A DNA stretch of 10,917 nucleotides from contig DJYW01000133.1 in assembly GCA_002450255.1 (NCBI GenBank), positions 7,735-18,651 on the forward strand, read 5' to 3'. Numbering within the stretch: position 1 is the first letter of the stretch; every line of letters starts with the position of its first letter. This DNA is from Gammaproteobacteria bacterium UBA6968 (lineage in GTDB: Bacteria; Pseudomonadota; Gammaproteobacteria; Pseudomonadales; Azotimanducaceae). A program made the translations under genes and the position numbers. Shown here in pieces: positions 1 to 7,383 of the stretch. The notes beneath the pieces were generated by a model. It worked only from the letters and a program-made list of their open reading frames with translations, did not search any database and was not told the DNA's origin.

Positions 1-248
1 GCTGTAGTTCCGTTTGTTGCGAGAAGGTTCGCAACTGGAGTCCTGGTTATCGGCGCTTGCGCAAGCACGCGTGCGCTAATTCGCCAGCGCCCTCTGGCTA
101 TCGCAGTGGCCTCCTCAATATGAAGTGAAACACTTATGTCCTGGCCTGCCACGCATGCCGGGACCGCTTTTTGGAGCGCGAGATGGTAAGCTAGTGACGG
201 CCAAGCCAAGGCGACACTTATTGCGACTAAGCCTAATCGCACCCGCAT
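1..248 (-). CDS. comEC: ComEC/Rec2-family DNA uptake protein, N-terminal part (runs off left edge)
   Basis: ComEC forms the inner-membrane channel that takes up single-stranded DNA in natural competence. I translated the minus strand from an ATG at 248 to the window edge, giving 82 residues with no stop. They show one hydrophobic segment (about residues 5-25) followed by a soluble stretch that reads like the start of the OB-like DUF4131 domain of ComEC (GQDISVSLHIEEA near 40, then GRWRISARV). The neighbouring DUF2062 gene and lolCDE give the comEC context known from Pseudomonas. Oddities: an in-frame TAA lies directly before this ATG, no strong Shine-Dalgarno is visible, and the two or so extra N-terminal membrane helices usual in ComEC are absent. 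The call rests on synteny and a weak sequence pattern, because the diagnostic competence and metallo-beta-lactamase domains lie outside the window. Confidence 0.6.
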   Translation of the reverse strand, partial: MRVRLGLVAISVALAWPSLAYHLALQKAVPACVAGQDISVSLHIEEATAIARGRWRISARVLAQAPITRTPVANLLATNGTT

Positions 249-372
249 TTAGCGAAATTTGCCAGGCGCCGCATAGGCTATCATCGACTTCCCAGTTTAT
301 TAATGTGTTGGCTGTTAGGCGCTATCAGCGCACATTCAACAACGTGTCATATTTAAGGCTGATTCTGCCCAT

Positions 373-891
373 ATGCTAAAAAGCCGTCTGAAAAATTACT
401 TGCCAGATCCGGCAAAACTCCGTGAGACAAAGGTGTTAAGACCCGTAGCTCATTTGCTCGATAGGAGCGAGCTATGGCATGTCAATAAACGCAGCTTGTC
501 AGGCGCTTTTTTTGTCGGGCTATTTTCCGCATTCGTACCCGCGCCCTCGCAAATGCTGTTAGCCGCGCTTTTAGCAATTTTCTTTCGTGTGAATCTGCCG
601 ACTTCTGTTGCTTTAGTGTGGATCACGAACCCGATCACCATGCCGCCAATGTTCTATCTGGCCTACAGCTTTGGATCCTGGCTGCTGGGTTCTAGGCTCG
701 AAGTTCAGAGCATCGAACTGAGCCTAGGGTGGTTGTTAGAGAATTTAGGCAATATTGGCCTTCCGCTCATGCTCGGGGGCACCATCCTCGGCACGATTTT
801 TGGATTGATAGGCTATTGGAGCGTTCGTCTGATCTGGTTACTTGATGTGCGTCGCAGATGGCGACGTAGAGCGAACAAAAGGCGACCGTAA
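373..891 (+). CDS. DUF2062 domain-containing inner-membrane protein
   Basis: A 172-residue protein of the DUF2062 family, whose function is not established. Visible hallmarks are an N-terminal stretch like family members (YLPDPAKLRETKVLRP), then LWHVNKRSLSGAFFVGLF near 75% of the way into the first half, the core NLPTSVALVWITNPITMPP, and YSFGSWLLG. Predicted membrane segments lie at about residues 42-70, 76-105 and 125-155. The C-terminus is strongly basic (RRRWRRRANKRR), suggesting a cytoplasmic tail. The ATG at 373 lacks a clear Shine-Dalgarno, but it aligns with the usual family N-terminus and no better start is seen. It lies between comEC (divergent) and lolE (convergent), the position this family holds in Pseudomonas. 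Family assignment is confident; role unknown. Confidence 0.9.
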   Translation: MLKSRLKNYLPDPAKLRETKVLRPVAHLLDRSELWHVNKRSLSGAFFVGLFSAFVPAPSQMLLAALLAIFFRVNLPTSVALVWITNPITMPPMFYLAYSFGSWLLGSRLEVQSIELSLGWLLENLGNIGLPLMLGGTILGTIFGLIGYWSVRLIWLLDVRRRWRRRANKRRP

Positions 892-984
892 CCATTATGC
901 GAGTCGAGACCGTCCTGGTAAGACCGCGAGACACAACGCGCTCCAACTCGGAAAACCGCAGAGAACATTAGCGAGCAGCACGCA

Positions 985-1003
985 TCAAACCAACCGGTTT
1001 TGA
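985..1003. repeat. Small inverted repeat in the DUF2062-lolE gap
   Basis: TCAAACC / GGTTTTGA arms around an AACC loop, with one bulged base. It lies in the 237 bp convergent gap 892-1128. There is no run of T after it on either strand, so it is not a convincing terminator. I see no gene in this gap. Confidence 0.3.
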
Positions 1004-1097
1004 CCGAGGCGTCGAACCCAGCAGACAGTCCGTAACGAAAGAATTTTCAGCAGATACACGCGTTTTCCGATCTTTTGCTGGATCATAAGAGCCATCC

Positions 1098-1126
1098 AAA
1101 ACCGGACATCAGCATTCGGTTGTCCG
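1098..1126 (-). terminator. Possible terminator after lolE
   Basis: Read on the minus strand just past the lolE stop codon, perfect 6 bp arms CGGACA and TGTCCG enclose a 12-base loop and are followed by GTTTTGG. The stem is short, the loop long and the T-tract brief, so this is a weak candidate for an intrinsic terminator of the apbE-nqrM-lolCDE run. Confidence 0.35.
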
Positions 1127-1128
1127 CT

Positions 1129-2346
1129 TCAGTATAGATGCTTGGCCGGGTCTAGCCGACTGGCGCGAACTGCCGGCAACAAGGCAGCCCAAAACGCCAG
1201 TCCCATACTGAGTCCGGCGATCAAGATTAAATCACCATACCGCACCTCCGTTGGCACGGTTATAAAATAGGAGCCGTCTAATAAGTGTTGGCCGGTAAAA
1301 CCAGCGAGCATGTCGACTATTGTATTGATGTGCCCGGCCAGCCACACGCCCAAGCCCAGTCCAGCAAGTGTGCCGACGATACAAATCATCGATCCCTGGA
1401 CAAGGAAAATACCGCGGATCATGCGGGCGGAGGCACCCATGGTCCGGAGTATCGCTATGTGCCCACGCCTGTCATGCACCATCATCGTTTGCCCGGCAAT
1501 TACGTTAAACGCGGCGATGGCAACGATCAGCAGCAACAGCAAAAACATCATGCTTTTTTCCATGCCGATCGCCTTAAACAATTCACCATAGCTTTGGTCC
1601 CAACCGAGCATTTGCATACCCGGATACCGCGCAATCAATGCTTGCTTAATAAGGCCTACCTGCATTGGGTCGTCTAATTGCAGACGTAATCCCAGGCGGC
1701 CAACCCGCGACCATTCCGCTTCAGAACGGCTGGCGAAGCTAAGCAGAGCCAAGTTGTAATCAGGGTCTGCACCAATCTCAAACGTGCCAGCGACTTGTAA
1801 GGCACTGGTTCGCGCGGCAATGCTGTCGCCGCTGGGCACCGTCATAACCGCGGTAAGGCGATCGCCGGGAGCCACACCCAGTCGCTGTGCCAGAGCAGCA
1901 CCCAATACAACCGCATCCGGTCGGTCCAAAAGTGACAGGGCCGCGTTCATGCCACCTAAACTTGCGACCACCGCTGCCATCGCACCTAAACCTGTGGCGT
2001 CAACGCCATAAAAAGTGACCGGCCGAACCCGTCCGGCAAAAGAGAGTGCGCCCAAGCCACGAAAATAAGGACTGACAGTTGATACACCGGACAAGGCAAG
2101 CAAATCCTGAGGTTCGGGTGCCGCCTCGACTTGCACCGGAATCATGATATGCGGCACTGAATTCAGCAGGCGCGTCTTCAGCTCTCGATCAAAGCCGTTC
2201 ATCACGGTCACCACAACCGTCAGCACCATTACGCCAAGTCCTAAGCCAAGCAGTGATACCCAAGTGACGAAACGCGCAAATTTATTTCCGCTTCCCAACA
2301 AAAAGCGTGCTGCGAGGCCAAGCGTTAAGACAAATGAAGCATTCAC
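1129..2346 (-). CDS. lolE: Lipoprotein-releasing ABC transporter permease, LolE by position
   Basis: One of two permeases of the LolCDE complex, which uses ATP to extract outer-membrane lipoproteins from the inner membrane for transfer to LolA. The 405-residue protein has the family layout: a first helix at about 26-49, the conserved NGFDREL at 50-56, a periplasmic domain (about 57-260), then three helices at about 266-290, 310-340 and 361-391 (MacB/FtsX permease fold). It starts with GTG at 2346, and GTGA overlaps the lolD stop by 4 bp, implying translational coupling. It lacks the proline-bounded Hook loop of LolC: the corresponding stretch is only VPSGDSIAARTSALQV. This supports the LolE role, although helix 1 and the GELFKAIGMEKSMM stretch before helix 2 resemble E. 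coli LolC more than LolE. The LolC/LolE family is certain; which paralogue is less so. Confidence 0.9.
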   Translation of the reverse strand: MNASFVLTLGLAARFLLGSGNKFARFVTWVSLLGLGLGVMVLTVVVTVMNGFDRELKTRLLNSVPHIMIPVQVEAAPEPQDLLALSGVSTVSPYFRGLGALSFAGRVRPVTFYGVDATGLGAMAAVVASLGGMNAALSLLDRPDAVVLGAALAQRLGVAPGDRLTAVMTVPSGDSIAARTSALQVAGTFEIGADPDYNLALLSFASRSEAEWSRVGRLGLRLQLDDPMQVGLIKQALIARYPGMQMLGWDQSYGELFKAIGMEKSMMFLLLLLIVAIAAFNVIAGQTMMVHDRRGHIAILRTMGASARMIRGIFLVQGSMICIVGTLAGLGLGVWLAGHINTIVDMLAGFTGQHLLDGSYFITVPTEVRYGDLILIAGLSMGLAFWAALLPAVRASRLDPAKHLY

Positions 2347-3038
2347 GACATGGTCGGCTCAGCCAGGATCTTGCCGTGATCCAGAACGATCACGCGATCA
2401 AAATGGTGCAGGTGAGTGCGATCATGCGTTACGACCATAAAGGCCACTTCGGCTTGCCGGCTGAGGTCGACTAGAACCGCCATGACTTCCTGCGCCGTCG
2501 CCTGATCTAGGTTGCCAGTCGGCTCGTCGGCCAGCACCAAGCGGGGTTGATTAACCAGTGCTCTGGCGACCGCAACACGCTGTCGCTCACCCCCGGATAG
2601 TGCGCCTGGCAGATGCTCGGTGCGATGGCCTAGTCCTACTTTCATTAACCAATCAGCGCTTATCACATCCGCTGCAGCCTTACCGACACCGTGCAAACGT
2701 TGCGGTATCGACAAATTCTCAAGCGCAGTAAATTCGGGCAGAAGGTGATGCATCTGATAAACAAATCCCATATACGTGCGGCGTAATATTGCGCGGCCCT
2801 CACTGGACGCTTTGCTCATGCTTTCACCCGCTATTAAGACCTCGCCCTGATCCGCAGAATCAAGCCCGGCCAGTATATGTAGCAAGCTGCTTTTACCCGA
2901 CCCGGATGGACCCAACAGCGCAACACGTTCGCCAGGTTGCAGCACCAATTCTGCACCCTGCAGTACTGGCACGCTGCGGTCGCCGGTGACGTAAGTTTTG
3001 TGAATATCAGTCGCACTAAGAACCGGTTGGGTTGTCAT
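2343..3038 (-). CDS. lolD: Lipoprotein-releasing system ATP-binding protein LolD
   Basis: Cytoplasmic ATPase of the LolCDE complex, 231 residues, the normal size. Every ABC motif is in place: Walker A GPSGSGKSS at 43-51, Q-loop VYQ ending at 95, signature LSGGERQR at 147-154, Walker B LVLADEP at 167-173 with catalytic Glu172, and H-loop His205 in VVTHD. MHHLLPEFTALEN follows the Q-loop as is typical of LolD. The ATG at 3038 overlaps the lolC stop (ATGA), and its own TGA overlaps the GTG of lolE, so the three genes should be translated as a coupled set. Macrolide exporter MacB-type ATPases are close relatives, but being flanked by two lipoprotein-releasing permeases settles the assignment. Confidence 0.96.
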   Translation of the reverse strand: MTTQPVLSATDIHKTYVTGDRSVPVLQGAELVLQPGERVALLGPSGSGKSSLLHILAGLDSADQGEVLIAGESMSKASSEGRAILRRTYMGFVYQMHHLLPEFTALENLSIPQRLHGVGKAAADVISADWLMKVGLGHRTEHLPGALSGGERQRVAVARALVNQPRLVLADEPTGNLDQATAQEVMAVLVDLSRQAEVAFMVVTHDRTHLHHFDRVIVLDHGKILAEPTMS

Positions 3039-4309
3039 ATGGCCTGCTTACCCTCGTGCGCCAATATTGCGCTGGGCGCGAAACTTGCCGCACGCAACGC
3101 CGGATAGAGACTCGCTAAAATGCTTAGTAGCAGCGCGACCCAAATAACGCTGAGCACATCAGCAAAACGAATATCTATGGGTAGATAATTAACAAAATAT
3201 TGGTCCATTAGATTGAGCTCCCAAGTCACCGAGAGCCAGCCGAATAGCAACGGTAGTCCAGCCGCAATCACCAGCCCGGCCAACACGCCAAGCATGGTGC
3301 CAAATGCGCCAAGAGCTAACCCCTGATAACAAAATACTTTCGTAATAAAACCACGTTCCGCACCCATGCTGCGTAAAATCGCGATGTCCGAGCGCCGCTG
3401 CTCTACCAACATCATTAAGCCGGAAACCAGGTTAAACGCCGCGACTGCGATAAGGAACGAAAAAATCGCGAACAACATGGTCTTCTGCACTGCAACCGCC
3501 TGATATAAAGCCCCGTGAGTAGTCATCCAGCCATAAACCTGGACCGGGTGGTCAGCAAACTGCTGTCCCAAAAACTGCCGACCGGTCTGTATATCGAACA
3601 CATCCACCAACCGCGCATGAAGGCCGGTCACGCGTTGCGGTAAACGCAGCAATTTCTGCGCATCAGTAAGGCTGATAAAGGCACCGCGAGTATCTAATTC
3701 GGATTCGCTGCTGAGCACATCGACGACCGTGAAGCGCTTTTGGCGTGGCAATGCACCCATCAGGCTGACGGCTGTGTCCGGCAACAGCACCATGACTTGA
3801 TCGCCAATATCCAGGTGCAGCCGCTGCGCGAGTCCCGCACCCAACACGATGTTGTAAGGCTTCGCTGTTAGCTGATCCAGGTCGCGCAGCGTAGTAAACG
3901 ATTCAATGCTGCTTACGTTGCGATAACTATCTGGCTCTATCCCGGTCAGGCTGACGCCTTCCACACCGGCGGCAGTTGCCAACAATGCGGCGCTTTGGGC
4001 GATGGGTGCGAGGGCTTCAACACCGCTGGCAAGACCAAACTCGCCCGCGCTCACCCGAGCGGCAAGTGCTGCAACTCTTTCTGCGTCGATATTGTTAAGG
4101 GAAGTCAGGGAAAGTTGCGGGATGACTTGCAAGAGCCGTTCGCGAAGTTCGCGGTCGAATCCGTTCACAACCGCCATGACCACAACCAATACGGCAATGC
4201 TGATCGCTAGGCCAGCGAGCGCCAGTTTGCTAACTAAGGTAAGTGCTCCGGCTTGTCCTGCAGCGTACCGCACGGCCATAAAAACCGCAGAACCAGACGA
4301 TTGCGTCAT
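3035..4309 (-). CDS. lolC: Lipoprotein-releasing ABC transporter permease, LolC by Hook loop and position
   Basis: A 424-residue inner-membrane permease of LolCDE. It has helix 1 at about 26-48, NGFDREL at 49-55, a periplasmic domain, and three C-terminal helices starting near 275 and ending with LASLYPALRAA. In E. coli LolC a loop bounded by prolines (the Hook, P167-P179) recruits LolA. Here the matching segment is PDTAVSLMGALP at 177-188, followed by RQKRF, so the Hook and one Pad glutamine (Q190) appear kept, while the other Pad positions read Lys191 and Met173 instead of Arg. The Hook and its place as first gene of lolCDE favour LolC. The C-terminal third (QYFVNYLP, LLSILASLYPA) looks more like E. 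coli LolE. The ATG at 4309 fits the usual N-terminus; nqrM ends 33 bp upstream. Confidence 0.9.
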   Translation of the reverse strand: MTQSSGSAVFMAVRYAAGQAGALTLVSKLALAGLAISIAVLVVVMAVVNGFDRELRERLLQVIPQLSLTSLNNIDAERVAALAARVSAGEFGLASGVEALAPIAQSAALLATAAGVEGVSLTGIEPDSYRNVSSIESFTTLRDLDQLTAKPYNIVLGAGLAQRLHLDIGDQVMVLLPDTAVSLMGALPRQKRFTVVDVLSSESELDTRGAFISLTDAQKLLRLPQRVTGLHARLVDVFDIQTGRQFLGQQFADHPVQVYGWMTTHGALYQAVAVQKTMLFAIFSFLIAVAAFNLVSGLMMLVEQRRSDIAILRSMGAERGFITKVFCYQGLALGAFGTMLGVLAGLVIAAGLPLLFGWLSVTWELNLMDQYFVNYLPIDIRFADVLSVIWVALLLSILASLYPALRAASFAPSAILAHEGKQAI

Positions 4310-4342
4310 GAAAACAGCGCGACCAACACGCCAGCCGTTTGG

Positions 4343-4588
4343 CTAGCGACCAACGCGGCTGGAAAGATCCGCAGCTGACGCGGATTTCTGCCCGGATCCA
4401 GTAGGCTTGCGCGAAGTCGTTTCACACTTCTGCTGATCGCCGCCGCATATCTCGCATGCCATATCCATACCGAGTGCTTTCATGCCGCCGCAACTGCCGC
4501 TAATGGGCTTTCGGCCTAGCAACACGCCCACTGCCATCGCTGTAACGATCATGACTACGAATACGAAACTGAATACCAAAGTCGCCAT
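4343..4588 (-). CDS. nqrM: Na+-NQR maturation factor NqrM (DUF539)
   Basis: An 81-residue protein with one N-terminal membrane helix (about 4-24) and a short Cys-rich tail. The motif GRKPISGSCGG (25-35) and EICGG, with cysteines at 33, 45, 48 and 55, is the NqrM signature. The family is required to assemble the iron centre of the sodium-pumping NADH:quinone oxidoreductase, apparently by delivering iron through these cysteines. Residues after about 58 are polar and low-complexity. It follows apbE by 12 bp and precedes lolC by 33 bp, so it is probably co-transcribed with both. The pairing with apbE is the usual one at the end of nqr operons, but the nqr structural genes are not adjacent here. 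Confidence 0.92.
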   Translation of the reverse strand: MATLVFSFVFVVMIVTAMAVGVLLGRKPISGSCGGMKALGMDMACEICGGDQQKCETTSRKPTGSGQKSASAADLSSRVGR

Positions 4589-4600
4589 TATCTTGCCCGC

Positions 4601-5725
4601 CTAGCTGTCATTTGGATTGTTAAGAAACGCCAACATTGCGTCAGTATAGCGCGCCTCAAATTGATCCTCAGCGGTTTTTATCACCATAAACGAGGCCAAA
4701 TTTTGGGCCGCGGCGAAGGCTAAACCGGCGTCAGCACCCAACACCATCATGGTCGTAGCATATGCATCCGCAAACATGGCTGTTGGATGAACAACAGTCA
4801 CCGAAGCAACTGCGTTGGCAGCCGGTTTGCCGCTACGAGGATCGATCACATGGTCGACCCGAATACCTTCAACCAAACGAAAATTTCGATAGTCACCAGA
4901 GGTCGCAACGGCTTGATCGGTTACGTGCACGACGCGGAAGACACTATTGATCAATCCTGGCTCCGGCGTTTCGATACCAATCCGCCAACGGGTACCGGAA
5001 GGATTCAAACCGCGCACCCGCACCTCGCCACCGATGTCCACCATATAGCGCATACAGCCTTGCGATTCCAACAAGGCAGCAACTTCGTCAACGCCCTGTC
5101 CTTTAGCAATAGCCGATAAATCGATGTAGACCCCAGGCGCGGTTTTAACAATCTCGCCGGACAAGCCCTCGGCTGCTTGGTCCGGCGCCACTTGCAACTG
5201 CAAATTCGACATGCCGACAGCCGCGGAAGCCGCCGTTTGTTCAGCCTCGGAAGGCAGCACAACGCCATCGGTAGGACCAAATCCCCACAAATTCACAAGC
5301 GGTCCAATGGTAATGTCAAAGGCGCCCTGCGATGCATCGTAAATCTGTTTTGCGGCCAGTAATGCAGTCCAAAAGCGTTCGCTGACCGCTACCGCGGTGT
5401 TGGCAGGCGCGGCGTTGAAACGACTGATTTCCGAACCAGGGATGTAAGTGGATAAGCTTTGATTGAATTCCTGTAAAAGATAGTCAACCTGCAATGGCGT
5501 AGGTGCACAGGAGTCAGTAGAGAGGAACTGGACCCTATAATAGGTCCCCATAGTCTGTCCTTCGAGCCGCTCAAACGTGGGGGGACGCTCGGCACAGGCA
5601 GCGACAATAATCAGGGCGAAAATCGATGCGAGCATTCGAGTCGATGCGTACGCACGGTGTTTAGCAGCCCGCCGGACAGCTAAACCGACGTCTAGGAAGT
5701 TCTTGTCTACAAAAAGTTTGCCCAC
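4601..5725 (-). CDS. apbE: FAD:protein FMN transferase ApbE, lipoprotein
   Basis: ApbE uses FAD and Mg2+ to attach FMN by a phosphoester bond to Thr/Ser of proteins such as NqrB and NqrC. Of 374 residues, the family landmarks are GQTMGTYYRVQF (56-67), FDITIGPLVNLWGFG (136-150), DLSAIAKG (202-209), DIGGEVRVRG (230-239), SGDYRNF (276-282), HVIDPRSGKP (292-301) and the metal-binding pair Asp320/Thr324 in FADAYATT. A lipobox VAAC ends at Cys44, so the mature protein is probably anchored on the periplasmic face. I keep the GTG start at 5725 because GGAG lies 5 bases upstream. This gives an unusually long n-region of about 30 residues before the hydrophobic core. The internal ATG at 5635 would give a 13-residue signal before Cys, which is short and lacks an obvious Shine-Dalgarno. 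Leader gene of the minus-strand run. Confidence 0.93.
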   Translation of the reverse strand: MGKLFVDKNFLDVGLAVRRAAKHRAYASTRMLASIFALIIVAACAERPPTFERLEGQTMGTYYRVQFLSTDSCAPTPLQVDYLLQEFNQSLSTYIPGSEISRFNAAPANTAVAVSERFWTALLAAKQIYDASQGAFDITIGPLVNLWGFGPTDGVVLPSEAEQTAASAAVGMSNLQLQVAPDQAAEGLSGEIVKTAPGVYIDLSAIAKGQGVDEVAALLESQGCMRYMVDIGGEVRVRGLNPSGTRWRIGIETPEPGLINSVFRVVHVTDQAVATSGDYRNFRLVEGIRVDHVIDPRSGKPAANAVASVTVVHPTAMFADAYATTMMVLGADAGLAFAAAQNLASFMVIKTAEDQFEARYTDAMLAFLNNPNDS

Positions 5726-5730
5726 GAAAA

Positions 5731-5734
5731 CTCC
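5731..5734 (-). promoter_or_regulatory. apbE: Ribosome binding site deciding the apbE GTG start
   Basis: GGAG on the minus strand, 5 bases before the GTG at 5725. It favours this start over the internal ATG at 5635. Confidence 0.6.
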
Positions 5735-5855
5735 GTTAAATTAGCACTAAACGCCAGTGTGACTCGCTTAATATAGGCGCCCACAAGCGTAATTGGGGTG
5801 GTGTTGGTCAACTCGGATCAGCACAATAGCGGCTTCATCAGATGGGTGGAAGTTT

Positions 5856-7166
5856 ATGTTGAAATCACGCTGGTTCGCGCCTGCCATCTTTGCGGCTGCT
5901 TTGCTCGGATGGTTGCTCGCAACCACTCTGGTCGAATTTGCCCCGCTGCTCGCTGACGTACTGGATCGGCTAACGCAGTTTATCAAAACCGCATTCTTTG
6001 CGGCGTTGAAAATGATTATTGCACCGCTCATTTTCTTCTCCTTAGTAGCCGGTGTATTGCAGTTACGCAAAAGTGAGCGAATGGGACGGCTCGGTGGCGT
6101 GGCGCTGGGCTACTATATCGCCACCACCTCTATCGCAATCACGATTGGTTTGATCGTCGTGTTCTTTATCCACCCGTGGACTGCGACACCACCACTCATT
6201 GAAGACCCCACCGCACTTGGCGGCGCCGTGCCTGTTAACGCCCAGTTGATTAACCCTGCTGACGGATCCACATGGTCACTACTCAACAACCTTGCCCAGC
6301 GAATGTTAGTCAATCCATTCAATGCACTCGCCGAAATGAACGTGCTGGGCATTCTGGTAACCGCAGTTATTTTCGGCCTAGGCATCGCACTTACTGTCGG
6401 CGAAGACTCAGTAATCCCAACTTTTTTCGACGAGATGACTGCCGTCATTTTTCGAGTCAGCGGCTGGGTTCTGTCAACCCTGCCCTTGGGCATTTTTGCA
6501 ATCGCTTATCAACTAGCCGGACAGCTAAACTTCGAAACTCTGGTATCTCTGGGCCAATTGGCTGGTGTCGTATTTGGCGCAACCCTGGTGCACGGACTAG
6601 TCGTATTGCCCTTAATCGCCTGGTGGGCCACCGGTTCGCCGCCCTGGCAATTTTTGCGTGATATCAGCCAGCCGCTGGTCACCGCATTCATTACCTCATC
6701 CAGCGCGGCGACTCTGCCATTGTCGATGGCCACCGCCGACAAATTGGGCGTGCCGCGAGCCAAATCCGCTTTCGTTTTACCGCTAGGCGCTACCGCAAAC
6801 ATGGACGGCACAGCTTTGTTTGAAGGCATCGCGGCTGTCTACTTAGCCTATATGTTTGGGATTGAGCTGGGCACCACTGGCATCATAGCCGTGTTTATTG
6901 TTGCCATGTTGTCATCAGTAGGTGCACCAGGCATGCCCTCGGGTTCTATGGCGGGTATGCAAATGGTGCTGCTCGCAGTAGGTATTCCCCTCGAAGCCAT
7001 CGGCCTGTTACTGCTCATCGAACGGCCACTGGATACTTTCCGCACTGCAGTCAATGTCGAGGGCGATCTCGTGGGCACATTGGTCGCGCATCGCTTTACG
7101 GAAGGCGACGGATCAACCGATATAACTAAAACGTTAGCAAACGAACCGCAGAGCGAATTAGCATAG
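5856..7166 (+). CDS. Dicarboxylate/amino acid:cation symporter (DAACS, GltPh-type)
   Basis: An inner-membrane elevator-type transporter that couples uptake of a C4-dicarboxylate or acidic amino acid to Na+ or H+. From the ATG at 5856 it has 436 residues, normal for the family. GGTGG sits 6 bases upstream; a TTG at 5793 in the same frame would only add a non-hydrophobic stretch. Landmarks: hairpin 1 TSSSAATLP at 280-288, helix 7 NMDGT at 315-319, hairpin 2 SSVGAPGMPSGS at 353-364, and helix 8 with Asp393, Arg396, Thr397, Asn400 and Asp404. These match GltPh Asp394, Arg397, Thr398, Asn401 and Asp405. The retained Arg396 points to a substrate with an acidic side chain. Hairpin 1 has Ser281 where GltPh has Arg276. 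The gene diverges from apbE across 130 bp; exact substrate and ion cannot be read from sequence. Confidence 0.93.
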   Translation: MLKSRWFAPAIFAAALLGWLLATTLVEFAPLLADVLDRLTQFIKTAFFAALKMIIAPLIFFSLVAGVLQLRKSERMGRLGGVALGYYIATTSIAITIGLIVVFFIHPWTATPPLIEDPTALGGAVPVNAQLINPADGSTWSLLNNLAQRMLVNPFNALAEMNVLGILVTAVIFGLGIALTVGEDSVIPTFFDEMTAVIFRVSGWVLSTLPLGIFAIAYQLAGQLNFETLVSLGQLAGVVFGATLVHGLVVLPLIAWWATGSPPWQFLRDISQPLVTAFITSSSAATLPLSMATADKLGVPRAKSAFVLPLGATANMDGTALFEGIAAVYLAYMFGIELGTTGIIAVFIVAMLSSVGAPGMPSGSMAGMQMVLLAVGIPLEAIGLLLLIERPLDTFRTAVNVEGDLVGTLVAHRFTEGDGSTDITKTLANEPQSELA

Positions 7167-7174
7167 ACGCTGCA

Positions 7175-7221
7175 TTGAGCGGCGAAACGACATTACATTT
7201 TCAGGGTCTAAGCGCGCTCAA
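7175..7221. repeat. Long-loop inverted repeat after the symporter
   Basis: Perfect 7 bp arms TTGAGCG (7175-7181) and CGCTCAA (7215-7221) with a 33-base loop, starting 9 bp after the symporter stop. There is no T-tract, so it is a poor terminator candidate; it may be chance. Confidence 0.2.
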
Positions 7222-7295
7222 CAAAAGCATGATGACGGAAATTTTACATGCCCGCGCCGCAACCTTGAATTTCGTCGCCGCCAGCAAAAGCAAAG

Positions 7296-7337
7296 CCCTG
7301 CAACAAAAGCCCTACAACAAAAGCCGTGCAACAAAAG
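7296..7337. repeat. Three tandem copies of a 14 bp unit
   Basis: CCCTGCAACAAAAG, CCCTACAACAAAAG and CCGTGCAACAAAAG follow each other without a gap, each differing from the first at no more than one base. A degenerate AGCAAAAGCAAAG precedes them. The unit length is not a multiple of three and the stretch lies between two convergent genes (7167-7383), so it is not coding. On the minus strand each unit reads CTTTTGTTG. It could be a slippage minisatellite or affect transcript 3' ends; no known element is recognised. No gene is supported in this gap. Confidence 0.85.
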
Positions 7338-7383
7338 ACAGGCCTATAAAGGCGAGGCGATAAAGTGACCCGCAACGCATGCT

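Noticed and set aside
125..379. Plus-strand 84-codon reading frame from a GTG, upstream of the DUF2062 gene
   Set aside because: It is antisense to the comEC start, has no Shine-Dalgarno and looks like no protein family; it overlaps the DUF2062 start.
1285..1677. Plus-strand 130-codon reading frame within lolE
   Set aside because: It lies fully antisense to a clear LolE and is rich in His, Gln and Pro, as expected for a shadow frame.
5793..5855. Longer N-terminus of the symporter from a TTG
   Set aside because: It would add 21 residues without homology to the family, whereas the ATG at 5856 has a ribosome binding site and leads straight into the first helix.
7296..7337. CRISPR-like array
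   Set aside because: The units are contiguous with no spacers and only 14 bp long; no cas genes are nearby.
7175..7363. 62-codon plus-strand frame over the tandem repeat
   Set aside because: It has no Shine-Dalgarno and its Lys/Gln/Ala-rich C-terminal half is produced by the 14 bp repeat read through all three frames.
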